Source: Armatimonadota bacterium (GTDB lineage: Bacteria > Armatimonadota > Zipacnadia > Zipacnadales > UBA11051). From it: a stretch of 64,000 nucleotides of DNA. The notes beneath the pieces were generated by a model, which was not told the DNA's origin, made no database searches, and saw only the letters and a program-made list of their open reading frames with translations. Below, one piece after another: positions 8,717 to 17,801 of this stretch. The first letter of the stretch is position 1. Each line of letters begins with the position of its first letter. A program made the position numbers and the translations under genes. The stretch covers positions 1-64,000 of the forward strand of contig JABLXH010000010.1 in NCBI GenBank assembly GCA_013178155.1, in the 5' to 3' direction.

Positions 8717-9760
8717 ATGCCCAGGAAGATCCGCGTTGGCGTCATCCGCTGTGACACGCACGGCTACTACTTCGGCGCCCAGATGGGCTATGAGGACCTC
8801 GATCCGGCAGGCCTGGTGAAGTACGACTACATCGTCGCGCATTACTACCAGAATATCTACAACCCGTGGGACCTGGAGAAGCTGCCCAAGGTGCCGGGTA
8901 TGCAGATCACCGCCTGCTATGACTACGACCGCCAGCGGGCGGAGCACTTCGCCGAGACCTTCTCCGGCAAGCCGGTGGTCTGCGACCGGATCGAGGATAT
9001 GATCCCGCTCATTGACGCCATCTTCATCTCCGACTGCGACGGCGGCGGCGGTGACCACCTGAAGCTCGCCGCGCCCTTCCTGAAGGCCGGGATGCCGACG
9101 TTTGTGGACAAGCCCTTCGCCAGCACCCTCAAGGACGCCCGGGCCATCATCCGTCTGGCCGAGAAGCACGGCGCTCCCCTGTACAACGACAGCATCCTGA
9201 GCGTGGTCCCGGCCGCGGACATGTTCAAGGCTCGCTTCCCGGAGATCGGTTTCCCGACTGTGGGCGTCGTCAAGGGCGTCGGCGGTGCCTTCTCTCAGGA
9301 GAACCTGGGCAAGCGGGACTTCGGCGGCATCGAGGACCGCCTGGCCTACCTCATCCACGGTGTCGCTCTGGCCCTCAATCTGTTCGGCCGCGACATTGAG
9401 TTCGTGGAGTGCATGGGGACATTGCCGCTGGAGTATCTGCACCTGCACATGAAGTCCGGCAACGAGGTGGTGATCCTCAACACCAGTGTGGAGCACTTCC
9501 CGGAGCGCTGCAACTTCTACGCCGCCGGCTACAGCGCCCAGGGCGCCATCGCCAGCAATCCCATCGGCGACTTCGAGTTCATCTACGGCGGCCAGCGCAT
9601 CCTGCAACGCTTCAAGCAAATGATCCAGACCGGGAAGCCCCCGCGCAGCTACGAGGACATCATCTACCATATTGCCGTCATCGAAGCCGCCCAGATCGCC
9701 CAGAAGACCGGTCGCCAGGTCAGCGTGGACGCGGTGGTGAAGGGGAAGGAGAGGCTGTGA
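8717..9760 (+). CDS. Gfo/Idh/MocA-family oxidoreductase
   Basis: A 347-residue NAD(P)-dependent sugar-oxidoreductase family member. The N-terminal strand KIRVGVIRCDTHGYYFGAQ replaces the usual GxGxxG with a divergent nucleotide-binding loop, and PTFVDKPFA supplies the EKP-like catalytic lysine region, with Asp instead of Glu. The C-terminal half carries the alpha/beta barrel-like substrate domain. It is strikingly similar in layout to the gene at 14718 (both contain the VRCD/IQCD-H opening and YFGAQMGYED/LYYAVLMAEHD), so the two form a local subfamily. It closes the plus-strand operon that begins at the nitrilase. Confidence 0.85.
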   Translation: MPRKIRVGVIRCDTHGYYFGAQMGYEDLDPAGLVKYDYIVAHYYQNIYNPWDLEKLPKVPGMQITACYDYDRQRAEHFAETFSGKPVVCDRIEDMIPLIDAIFISDCDGGGGDHLKLAAPFLKAGMPTFVDKPFASTLKDARAIIRLAEKHGAPLYNDSILSVVPAADMFKARFPEIGFPTVGVVKGVGGAFSQENLGKRDFGGIEDRLAYLIHGVALALNLFGRDIEFVECMGTLPLEYLHLHMKSGNEVVILNTSVEHFPERCNFYAAGYSAQGAIASNPIGDFEFIYGGQRILQRFKQMIQTGKPPRSYEDIIYHIAVIEAAQIAQKTGRQVSVDAVVKGKERL

Positions 9761-9818
9761 GGCCGGAACGCAGCGGAACCCGGGTAGGCCCGCCAGTCCT
9801 CGGCCCGCGCGGCCACCG

Positions 9819-9846
9819 TTGACCCGTCGCTCAAATGAAGTATAAC
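9819..9846 (+). promoter_or_regulatory. Promoter of the toxin-antitoxin pair
   Basis: TTGACC (9819-9824) and TATAAC (9841-9846) are separated by 16 bp, followed by a short AT-rich leader to the antitoxin ATG at 9885. The -10 is flanked by two GAAGT copies that could form part of an operator. Confidence 0.6.
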
Positions 9847-9884
9847 GAAGTCTAATGACGCATGACGCAGGAGAACGAAGCCAG

Positions 9885-10163
9885 ATGTCCGACATCATGA
9901 CCCTCCAGCAGACTGCCGAATACCTGCACCTGCACCCGGTTACGCTTCGCAACAAGGCACGCAACGGCGAGATTCCGGCCAGCAAGGTCGGGCGGCAATG
10001 GCGCTTCTCCAGGGCCCAGTTGCTTGCCTGGATCGAGAACGGTGGCGACCTGCCGCAGGAGTTGGAGGACTGGGCGCTGCTGGAACTGGTGCAGGAGCGC
10101 CGCGTCGCTGATACTGGCAAGCGCGTCCCGTGGGAAGACATCAAGGCCAGGCTTGGCCTGTGA
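9885..10163 (+). CDS. Antitoxin with excisionase/MerR-type helix-turn-helix
   Basis: A 92-residue protein. MTLQQTAEYLHLHPVTLRNKARNGEIPASKVGRQWRF is a classic excisionase-type winged helix (PF12728-like) that binds DNA. The C-terminal tail ending in VPWEDIKARLGL resembles the toxin-neutralising tail of RelB-like antitoxins. The ATG at 9885 is chosen because CAGGAG lies about 11 bp upstream; the track start at 9855 lacks one. The stop overlaps the GTG of the toxin frame (GTGA), the usual coupling in type II systems. It probably represses its own promoter. Confidence 0.78.
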   Translation: MSDIMTLQQTAEYLHLHPVTLRNKARNGEIPASKVGRQWRFSRAQLLAWIENGGDLPQELEDWALLELVQERRVADTGKRVPWEDIKARLGL

Positions 10164-10441
10164 GCTACCGCATCCAGTTCTCGGAGGCTGCCGAAGATGA
10201 CCTCGAACGACTACCCTCGCGGATGGCTCGACGGGTGGCGCGCATCTTGGACCTCCTGGAGACGAACCCCACGGGGCCGCCGGTAGAGGCCATGAGGGGG
10301 AACCTGCGCGGCCTCTACCGTATGCGTGCAGGCGATCACCGGGTCGTGTACGGCGTTGACCTGGAGACGCGTGTCGTCACCATTTAAGCGATTGCCGACC
10401 GTCGTCACATCTACGATGTCGTGCTCCGCCGCCTGGGTTAG
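10160..10441 (+). pseudogene. RelE/ParE-type toxin interrupted by an in-frame stop
   Basis: From the GTG at 10160 the frame encodes VSYRIQFSEAAEDDLERLP, then GNLRGLYRMRAGDHRVVYGVD, a canonical RelE/ParE toxin that would act as mRNA interferase or gyrase poison. A TAA at 10385-10387 cuts the protein after VVTI. The same frame then continues as AIADRRHIYDVVLRRLG before a second stop at 10439, and this is exactly the conserved toxin C terminus (xI.HRR.VY). One base change (for example TTA to TAA) explains it. The truncated product lacks the His/Arg tail that most RelE toxins need, so it is probably inactive unless read through. Confidence 0.75.
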
Positions 10442-10483
10442 GGCCAGCGAGTTCACTCACTCGCGCCAACGGGAGGTTCCCCC

Positions 10484-12814
10484 GTGACTGCTTCCGTCCG
10501 ATGCGCTATGCCGGTGCTGGCCCTTGCCTCTCTCTTCCCCCTTGCCTTCGCTCAGAACGTCCCTGGAGGTGACACGCCCATGGCTGACAGCCTCATCATC
10601 CCCGGGGTACCCTACATCGGCTCCAACTGGCAGCAGTATCTGGATGGTCCGCAGGATTTCACCTTCCCCTCGGCCATGGGCAGCCTCATGCGCTTCCTGG
10701 AGCCGGGCACGGACCGCACATACCGCTTCTTCCTGGACGTCTCCGGCATGGCCTATCAGCAGCTCTGGCATCTGGAGAAGTGGGACAGCGCCTTCGACAA
10801 CGTCTGGGCCATTGATGACGACCCGGTGGCACCCATCCGCCGCTGCTTTGCGGCAGCCGGGTACGACTTCCGACTCATCGGCAACCGGCCCGTATGTGAG
10901 AGGCTGCCGCTAATCGCGACGGCCTTGCCTGAGTATGCCGAGGGTGAGGCCCTGCGCCGGGAGATAATCACCAGCTTGCAGGCGGGCAAGCCGCTCATCG
11001 CCCTGGGGCTGTACTCCGGGGCGGCGGTCGTGGCTGGTTACAAGGACGGCGGCGACACGCTGCTGGGCTGGACGATGGACGATATGCCCCGGCCGTTTGA
11101 GGCCGACGAGAGCGGCTACTGGCGCTTTCCGGACTGGGAGCGGCTGACGCAGGCTGTGGTGCTGGTTGGCGAACCGAACGAGCCGACGCCCCTGCGCGAT
11201 GTCTGCCGCGAGACGCTGGTCTGGGCAGTGGAGGCCTCGCGGCGACCGACAGTGGGGGAGTACCACGCCGGGCAAGCGGCCTTCACCGCCTGGGCCAACG
11301 CCGTGGGTCAGGGGACCAATCTGGTGACTGATGACGCCGAGGCGCTGAAGCAGGCGCATATGGCGCACTTCTTCGCCTCGCTGGTGGTGGCCGAGGGGCG
11401 GGCTTTCGCTTATGACGCTATCGAGCGGGCGGCGGCGCTGGAACCGGCTGTCGCTGCCGACATCGGTGCCGCCATGGACTGCTACCACCTGATGCACGAC
11501 CTGGTCTGGCGGCTGTGGCAGACCCGCGGTGGCAACGGCCCGGATGAGGAGGCGCAGCGCTTCGCCTCGCCGGAGGTGCGGCGGGAACTGGCCGACATCA
11601 TCCTGCGCCAACGCGATCTGGACGCGGTGGCCGTGCACCACCTGGCCCGGGCCGCTGAGGCCTTTGGCGTGCGCCCGGACGACCTGCCCCCGCCCGGCGA
11701 GATCGAGCGGGCGGCAGTGGCGCGGGCCGAGCAGCGCGCCGCCAGTAGTGGCGCCAACCGCGGCGCTATCGAGCGAGCAGGCGTGGACATCTGGCTGCGC
11801 AACACACCCGTGCGACGCTTCATGGAGGGTCGGGACTGCACCTTCGTCGGCGCCCTGGAAGCCGCTCTCGCTTCTACCGCCTGCCCGGTGTCCTACACCG
11901 ATCTCATGGGCTACTCCGGCCTGGCCTTCCGCACCCGCTGGATGGACAACCCCGAGGGCCGCGAAACCACCTGGGGCACATGGCGCTGGCACCCGGTCAG
12001 CCCCCATGGCGAGGGCCCCGATGAACTGGCGGCACTGACCCGGGCCACCGGCTGGCAGTTTCGCCGCGAGGAGTTCCCCACCGATCCCGACAGCCTGACC
12101 CGCCAGCGCCTCATCACCGACCTGGTCATGTCCATCAATGACGGCCTCCCCTGCGTCATCGGGCGGAACACCGACCTGGCCACGGTCTACGGCTACAACA
12201 TCCACAGCATCAGCTTCTTCCTGCGCGACTATCAGCACCCGCAGGAGGCAGAGTTGCGCGTGTCGGACCGTGACCCGGGCTTCCACTCGCCGCTGATTTT
12301 CCTGTCCGGCCTGGGCGAGCAGCCGGCGCCCCGTGACGCCCTGCTGAGCGCGCTGGCCGTCGCCGTGCGCAACGGGGAGCGCTCCCAGGAGGATGGCTTC
12401 CGCTATGGCCTGGACGCCCTCCAGGCCTGGGAGGACGCGCTGGCCGGCTATGACGGCTACAGTGCCGAGGAGCGCGACCTCCTGTTCCAGTGCAACTGGT
12501 GGTGCCTGATGCACCTTGTGGATGCGCGGCAGGCGGCGGTGGACTTCCTGGGCGCCAACATGGACCTCCTGCCGGGCGACGGCGGAGCGGCGCTCCTGCG
12601 CGCTTTTCAGGCCTACCAGCAGGAGGCGCAGCTTCTGGGGGACTTTGCCCAGCAGCACGCACGTTTCATCCTCTGGTGGGGCGGTGGCGCCAGCGTGGGC
12701 CAGTGGGACGCAGCAACCAGACAGGCGCAGACCGGGTTGCTGGCGAAGTGCCGGGAGCTGGAGACGCAAGGACTGCAGGCGCTGGGGGAGGCGGTGGAGG
12801 GTGCCGCCCGCTAG
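10484..12814 (+). CDS. Secreted protein with two tandem C39/BtrH-like modules
   Basis: A 776-residue protein with a GTG start behind GGGAGG and an N-terminal signal peptide. Two related modules are visible. The first holds DFTFPSAMGSLMRF (residue ~58) and DVSGMAYQQLW (~85); the second holds DCTFVGALEAAL (~451) and GYSGLAFRTRW (~476). Each is followed by a KPLIALG / LPCVIGR strand and an Ala-rich helical region. The pattern recalls the BtrH N-terminal, C39-peptidase-like fold followed by a helical domain (DUF4872-like). Only the second module keeps a Cys where the nucleophile would be (C452 versus F59). No function is established; a transacylase or peptidase origin is inferred. Confidence 0.5.
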   Translation: MTASVRCAMPVLALASLFPLAFAQNVPGGDTPMADSLIIPGVPYIGSNWQQYLDGPQDFTFPSAMGSLMRFLEPGTDRTYRFFLDVSGMAYQQLWHLEKWDSAFDNVWAIDDDPVAPIRRCFAAAGYDFRLIGNRPVCERLPLIATALPEYAEGEALRREIITSLQAGKPLIALGLYSGAAVVAGYKDGGDTLLGWTMDDMPRPFEADESGYWRFPDWERLTQAVVLVGEPNEPTPLRDVCRETLVWAVEASRRPTVGEYHAGQAAFTAWANAVGQGTNLVTDDAEALKQAHMAHFFASLVVAEGRAFAYDAIERAAALEPAVAADIGAAMDCYHLMHDLVWRLWQTRGGNGPDEEAQRFASPEVRRELADIILRQRDLDAVAVHHLARAAEAFGVRPDDLPPPGEIERAAVARAEQRAASSGANRGAIERAGVDIWLRNTPVRRFMEGRDCTFVGALEAALASTACPVSYTDLMGYSGLAFRTRWMDNPEGRETTWGTWRWHPVSPHGEGPDELAALTRATGWQFRREEFPTDPDSLTRQRLITDLVMSINDGLPCVIGRNTDLATVYGYNIHSISFFLRDYQHPQEAELRVSDRDPGFHSPLIFLSGLGEQPAPRDALLSALAVAVRNGERSQEDGFRYGLDALQAWEDALAGYDGYSAEERDLLFQCNWWCLMHLVDARQAAVDFLGANMDLLPGDGGAALLRAFQAYQQEAQLLGDFAQQHARFILWWGGGASVGQWDAATRQAQTGLLAKCRELETQGLQALGEAVEGAAR

Positions 12815-12873
12815 AGGCGAGCCCGAAACGCTTACAGACCCTGGAGACAGGAAAGGGCACGAAGGGAGAAGCC

Positions 12874-14703
12874 ATGTGGGCCCTGGTGACGGCGTTACTG
12901 CTGGTGGCGGTATCCTGTGCCTGGGCGCGCACGGAGGCAATCCATGTGTATCCGGGCACTGAACCGGCGCTGAACCTGGCAGAGGCACTCAGCGAGGCCC
13001 GCGCTGCCCGCCGGTCGGGGGCGATGCCCCGGGTGGTCGTCCACGGAGGGCAGTACCTCCTGGAGCAGCCGCTGACCCTGGGTCCCGAGGACTCGGGGCT
13101 GCGGCTGGAGGCGGCGCGCGGGGGCGAAGCGACGCTCTATGCCGGCCGGCGGCTGACCGATTGGCAGGAAGCGGGAGACGGGCTCTACACCTGTTCCGTG
13201 CCCGAGGTGGCACGCGGGGAATGGGACTTCCGCATGCTGACCGTGGACGGCGTTCGCGCCAAGCGCGCGCGGCTGCCTGAGAACGGCGCCTTTGAACACC
13301 TGAGCCAGTTCAACGTGCCCTGGATGAGCACCACTGGCGGCGGGTGGCAGCGCAAGCCAACCGAAGCTGAGCTTACCACGATGGTCTATAGGCCCGGTGA
13401 CCTCGGGCCATGGCTGGATGTGCGAAACGCCGAGGTCACGGTCTACCACATGTGGGACGAGTCAATGGTCGGGGTCAAGTCCCTGGACGAGGCCAGTCAC
13501 ACCGTGACCTTCAGCAGTCCTCTCGGCCATCCCCCGGGTGGCTTCGGCGTCCACAAATACGTCGTCTGGAATGTGCGTGAGGGGCTCACAGCGCCGGGGC
13601 AGTGGTACCTGGATCGGACCGCCGGTAAGGTGGTCTACTGGCCTCTACCAGGCCAGGACATGGCCCGGGCGGAGGTCATGGCGCCGACGGCCGAGAGCAT
13701 TATCGTCATCCAGGGCACGGAGACCGACCCCGTCAGAGATGTGACGGTGCGCGGGTTGCGACTCGGTGTCACCAACACGCCGCTGCGGTCCGGCGGCTTC
13801 GGCGCGGAAGCCTTCGCCGGGGCTGTACAGATGGTTGGCGCCGAGAACTGCCGCCTGGAGGACCTGCTGATCTTCAACACCGGTGGGCAAGGCCTCAAGG
13901 CATGGCAGACGCGCGGTCTGACGGTCACCAACTGCGAGGTCCGCAACACCGGGGCCTGCGGCCTGAAATTGGAAGGACAGGGCTGGCGGGTGATCGGCAA
14001 TCACATCCATCATGTCGGTGAAGACTACCCCAGCGCGATCGCCCTCCCGACGGGTGGCCAAGACGGCCTCATCAGCCACAACGAGGTGCACGACTGCACC
14101 TACTCCGGCGTCACCTTCGGAGGCCAGGGCGCTCTCGTCGAGGCCAACGAGATCTACCGCACCATGCTGGAGCTGCACGACGGCGCGGCCATCTACATCA
14201 CCTTCTGCCAGCGGGTGACGCTTCGCGGGAACTACGTCCACGACATCACTGACACCGGGGGCTACGGCGCCTCGGCGTACTACCTGGACGAGCAGGCGGA
14301 GGGCTGCCTGGTGGAGGGCAACCTGTCTACGGGCGTTGGCTGGCCCTCCCATAACCACATGGCCAGGAACAACATCCTGCGGGGCAATGTGTGGGTTGTG
14401 CGGGGCGATGCCAAGCTCACCTTTCCTCGCAGCAGCGGCTACACGCTGGAACGCAACATCGTCAGCGCCACGGGCAAGATCACAGTCAGCAATCCCGAGG
14501 CCGTGACGACCTGGACGGGGAACGTGCTGTATAGCGGTTCCGGCCAGCGCGAGGGGGTCCCGCCCGACGTGGCTGCCTTTGACCCCCTGCTGGAGAGCCC
14601 GGCCCGGGGGGTTTGGCGCCTGGCAGCCGCGTCTCCGGCTCTGGCACTGGGGCTTGCCGGTGTGGACGTCAGTGAGGCCGGGCGCGAGACCGGCCCGCGG
14701 TAG
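12874..14703 (+). CDS. Secreted right-handed beta-helix protein, GH141-like
   Basis: The start at 12874 (AAGGGAGAAG upstream) gives a signal peptide ending near SCAWA; the longer track ORF overlaps the previous gene. Features of the GH141-like beta-helix group appear in order: VVVHGGQYLLEQPLTLGPEDSG near the N terminus, FRMLTVDGVRAKRARLPE (~120), a beta-sandwich insertion with VTVYHMWDES, then PGQWYLDRTAGKVVYWPLPG (~240). From ~270 helix rungs follow (NCEVRNTG, GNHIHHVG, HNEVHDC, ANEIYRT). GH141 members act on fucose- or xylose-containing polymers, but activity here is not proven. It lies 15 bp before an oxidoreductase. Confidence 0.75.
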   Translation: MWALVTALLLVAVSCAWARTEAIHVYPGTEPALNLAEALSEARAARRSGAMPRVVVHGGQYLLEQPLTLGPEDSGLRLEAARGGEATLYAGRRLTDWQEAGDGLYTCSVPEVARGEWDFRMLTVDGVRAKRARLPENGAFEHLSQFNVPWMSTTGGGWQRKPTEAELTTMVYRPGDLGPWLDVRNAEVTVYHMWDESMVGVKSLDEASHTVTFSSPLGHPPGGFGVHKYVVWNVREGLTAPGQWYLDRTAGKVVYWPLPGQDMARAEVMAPTAESIIVIQGTETDPVRDVTVRGLRLGVTNTPLRSGGFGAEAFAGAVQMVGAENCRLEDLLIFNTGGQGLKAWQTRGLTVTNCEVRNTGACGLKLEGQGWRVIGNHIHHVGEDYPSAIALPTGGQDGLISHNEVHDCTYSGVTFGGQGALVEANEIYRTMLELHDGAAIYITFCQRVTLRGNYVHDITDTGGYGASAYYLDEQAEGCLVEGNLSTGVGWPSHNHMARNNILRGNVWVVRGDAKLTFPRSSGYTLERNIVSATGKITVSNPEAVTTWTGNVLYSGSGQREGVPPDVAAFDPLLESPARGVWRLAAASPALALGLAGVDVSEAGRETGPR

Positions 14704-14717
14704 GTAAGGAGGTTTCT

Positions 14718-15707
14718 GTGCCCAAGCTCCGCGTCGGGATGATCCAGTGTGACCTGCATGCGCTGTACTATGCGGTGCTCATGGCCGAGCATGACCCGCT
14801 GGCACTGCGCGGCGATGGCTCAGGACGGGACCGCGGGCAGGCCGCGTTCTTCTACCACTACCTGCACTACAACGACCCGAAGGTCCTGACCTCGCCGCAC
14901 CTCCACGACTTCCAGATCGCCAAATGCTGGGACCCCGATCCCGGCAACGCCGCGGCGATGCGTCGCATCTTCGGGGCGGAGGTCTGCGACGACTTCGCGC
15001 AGTGCTGCGACGACGTGGACCTGGTCTTCATCGCCGAATGTAACGGCAATGGCGAGACCCATCTGGAGTGGGCCACTCCCAGCTTGAAAAAGGGCGTGCC
15101 GACCTTCGTGGACAAGCCTCTGGCCTACGACTACGCCGAGGCGAAGGCGATACTGGACCTGGGGGAGCGGCACGGCACGCCGGTCATGTCCCTGTCCATT
15201 CTACGGGCGGTGCCGCAGGCGACGTGGTTCAGCCAGCGGCTGCAGGAGCTGGGGGAGGTCGGCTACGGCGCGGTCTACGGCGGCGGCACGGCCATGGCGG
15301 GCCATGTCCACGCCATCAGCCTGGCCCAGCATGTCTTCGGCGATGGCGTGGTAGCGGTCGAGGCGATGGGGCCCCACGAGCTATCGTATGTGCACCTGGA
15401 CTACGGTGGCCGGCCCGACCGGCCGTCGCATGGCGTCATGCTCAACTGTGACTTCGGGCCGATGTACCACTGCTCCTACCACGTGAGCGCCTTCGGGGAG
15501 CGGGGCGCCATCCACTCGGGCAACATCGGCGACTTCGAGTTCCCGGCCGGCGCCTGCGAGATTGTCCGCCGCATCAAGCGCATGGTCGAGACGCGCCAGG
15601 CCACCGAGCCGCGGTCTCAGATGCTGGAGAACATCGCCGTGGCGACCGCGGCCCGCCTGGCCCAGCGCGAACGGCGGCGGGTGGAGCTGCGCGAGGTGAC
15701 CGGGTAA
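14718..15707 (+). CDS. Gfo/Idh/MocA-family oxidoreductase
   Basis: A 329-residue paralogue of the gene at 8717, with a GTG start behind AAGGAGG. The opening KLRVGMIQCDLHALYYAVLM shows the same unusual nucleotide-binding loop lacking the standard GxGxxG. PTFVDKPLAYDYAEAKAI carries the lysine of the EKP-like motif, here DKP. It is predicted to oxidise or reduce a sugar released by the neighbouring beta-helix enzyme; that link is from position only. A large minus-strand gene converges 8 bp downstream. Confidence 0.83.
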   Translation: MPKLRVGMIQCDLHALYYAVLMAEHDPLALRGDGSGRDRGQAAFFYHYLHYNDPKVLTSPHLHDFQIAKCWDPDPGNAAAMRRIFGAEVCDDFAQCCDDVDLVFIAECNGNGETHLEWATPSLKKGVPTFVDKPLAYDYAEAKAILDLGERHGTPVMSLSILRAVPQATWFSQRLQELGEVGYGAVYGGGTAMAGHVHAISLAQHVFGDGVVAVEAMGPHELSYVHLDYGGRPDRPSHGVMLNCDFGPMYHCSYHVSAFGERGAIHSGNIGDFEFPAGACEIVRRIKRMVETRQATEPRSQMLENIAVATAARLAQRERRRVELREVTG

Positions 15708-15715
15708 GGGGTCAC

Positions 15716-17650
15716 CTACGGAAGGGTTACGCGGTAGACGTCAGTCCCGCTGGCGGCGTAGATGGTGCCATCGGGGCTGATGGCGATGCGAGCCACGTTC
15801 GCTGGCAGCTCGGCGACGATGCTGGCTGTGCGCGCTGTCAGGTCCAGGGCGATAACCCGCCGACCGTGGCCGTAGTAGGCCACTCCGTCCCCGCACCCCA
15901 CGACCGTCTCGCTGCTCACCGCTGGCGTGTCCTGCGGCAAGTCAGCCGCGAAGGCCAACTCCGCCGGATCGAACACCCGTAGCTGCCCCCGGACCCTCAC
16001 CAGCACCAGCCCGGTCTTCGCGTCATGGTACAGGTGCCCGACGGCGCTGGTGTCCGCCACTTCCTGCTGGAACACCACCTGGCGGGTCGCCAGGTCAATG
16101 ACGCCAAAGCGCGGGGCCTCGCCGGTCTTCTCGGGGAGGCCGTTGGCTCCCAGGGTGGTGCCGACGTAGGCGTACTTCGTATCCACGGCCAGCGCCTGCA
16201 CCGCCTGTGCGCCCAGCGGATCGGCGATGACCTCGGTCTCCCCGGTCTCCGGGTCGGTGATCGCCACGCAGCCGCCGTAGGTACCGTACCGCGCCATCCA
16301 CCCCGAATACAGCTTGCGGTCGGGGCCGGTGAGAATGCCGGCGGTGGGGCGGATGTAGGCGGGGCCGACGCGGGCCAGGGGCCTGGGGTTCACGTGACCC
16401 CACTGGTCCCAGGGCTGCGCCGGGTCGTAGACCGTGATGTCGCCGCCGGCGTAGGAGGCCGTGTAGACCTTGCCATCCAGGAAGGTCACATCATAGACCT
16501 CGCCGCCGGCGTCGCAGACGGCGCCGGTGTTGACGGTCTCCCCGGTGGCGCCGTCCATGTGAAAGAGGGTCTGGCCGAAGCTCGGCCCGCCCCAGACGCG
16601 GCCCTCGGCGTCGGCTTCGAGAAACAGCGTCTGGCGCGGGGCGGATTCGACCGGGATGGGTCGCAGCTTGAGGTCGGTGTCGCCGGGCCGCAACACGAAG
16701 TAGTCCTGGCCACGCACTCCCAGCAGTGCCCCATCGCGTGTGGCGGCCCAGTAGACCCCGCCACGGAGTTCCAGGTCTGCCACGAGCGTCAACTCCGCCT
16801 CGCCGGGCCGCCAGCGGTAGACAGCGTTCGCCTGGCGGAGGTACAGAGCATCTGCCGTCGAGAGCGTCCGGTCCACGTACCAGCCACCCTTGTCGGCCGG
16901 TGGGGTCGGGAAGGGCGGGGCCACGCGCTCGAAGTCAGGCCCCCGGAACACCGCCGACCCGGCGAGGAAGTACTCACCCCAGGTCATTCCCTCGGCAACA
17001 CCCTTGAGCGTATCAGGCACCGGGTCAAAGCGCTTCGTCGCGGGGTCGTAGAGCAGTTGCACGGGCGTCTCCTGGCCCAGGCTGCAAAGGATGCGTCCGT
17101 CCGGGGTGGTGGAGACATTGCTCAGGTACATGTTCGGCGGGGCGCCGCGGCCGCAGTCCTCCACCGAGTAGTCATCAAGGTTCAGCGCCCCCAGCTTGCC
17201 ACCGGGGTAGGTGCCACCGTAGAGGCGGCCATCCTGGCCCAGGGCGAAGCGCCAGATGTACTCCTCGCCGGGGAAGTCCGCCACATGGACGAAGGCCATC
17301 TGCTTCAGGTCGAAGACCATGAACTTGCCGTCGTAGAAGGTGCCGACGATGAGTCGGTCGCCCGGTACCTCACACAGCGCCCAAGCACCGGCTCCCGCCG
17401 GGGCGCGGAAAACCTGGCCGGTATCGCGCTCGTAGTCAATGAAGATCAGCTCCGCCCCGGCGACCTCGTTCATGTTGGTGAGGACGAACAACTCCCGGCC
17501 CGAGCCGCGGTCCACCACGACGCTCCCGGCCAGGATCTGCTTGGCCCGGCACGGCTGCCCCAGTAGTTCGACCCGGCCCTGTGCTCCGGCTTGTCCGCCG
17601 GCTCCGGCTGCTAGCGCGCAGATGATCATCAGGTGCCTGCCTGTTCTCAC
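15716..17650 (-). CDS. Secreted multi-blade beta-propeller protein
   Basis: Start set at GTG 17650, which follows CGGGAGG and gives a plausible signal sequence (HLMIICALAAGAGGQAGAQ); the longer track start would overlap the divergent gene. The ~644-residue protein consists of repeated four-strand blades with DGRLYGGTYPGGKL, TPDGRILCSLG, DRKLYSGWM and SPDGTIYAASG motifs, typical of NHL/YncE/SMP-30-like propellers. No catalytic metal site is evident. It is likely extracytoplasmic, binding or sensing. It is divergent from the CBM-like gene, sharing a 150-bp promoter region. Confidence 0.65.
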   Translation of the reverse strand: MRTGRHLMIICALAAGAGGQAGAQGRVELLGQPCRAKQILAGSVVVDRGSGRELFVLTNMNEVAGAELIFIDYERDTGQVFRAPAGAGAWALCEVPGDRLIVGTFYDGKFMVFDLKQMAFVHVADFPGEEYIWRFALGQDGRLYGGTYPGGKLGALNLDDYSVEDCGRGAPPNMYLSNVSTTPDGRILCSLGQETPVQLLYDPATKRFDPVPDTLKGVAEGMTWGEYFLAGSAVFRGPDFERVAPPFPTPPADKGGWYVDRTLSTADALYLRQANAVYRWRPGEAELTLVADLELRGGVYWAATRDGALLGVRGQDYFVLRPGDTDLKLRPIPVESAPRQTLFLEADAEGRVWGGPSFGQTLFHMDGATGETVNTGAVCDAGGEVYDVTFLDGKVYTASYAGGDITVYDPAQPWDQWGHVNPRPLARVGPAYIRPTAGILTGPDRKLYSGWMARYGTYGGCVAITDPETGETEVIADPLGAQAVQALAVDTKYAYVGTTLGANGLPEKTGEAPRFGVIDLATRQVVFQQEVADTSAVGHLYHDAKTGLVLVRVRGQLRVFDPAELAFAADLPQDTPAVSSETVVGCGDGVAYYGHGRRVIALDLTARTASIVAELPANVARIAISPDGTIYAASGTDVYRVTLP

Positions 17651-17801
17651 GGATGGTGCCTCCCGGGAGCTTTCTCCCGCGAGGGTGTGTGGTCTGTCGC
17701 GCGGGTGGCCTTCCCTGCGGTCGCAGACGGCACCTGCTTGGGCTGCGGGGCCAAGAGGTGCCCGCCTGCCCGCTGCCGAAGTGGCTGGCGGTGATGCTCC
17801 C

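Noticed and set aside
10910-12988. 692-residue minus-strand ORF
   Set aside because: Opposite the tandem C39-like gene; no recognisable domain and no ribosome-binding site.
16025-17566. 513-residue plus-strand ORF
   Set aside because: Shadow of the minus-strand beta-propeller gene.
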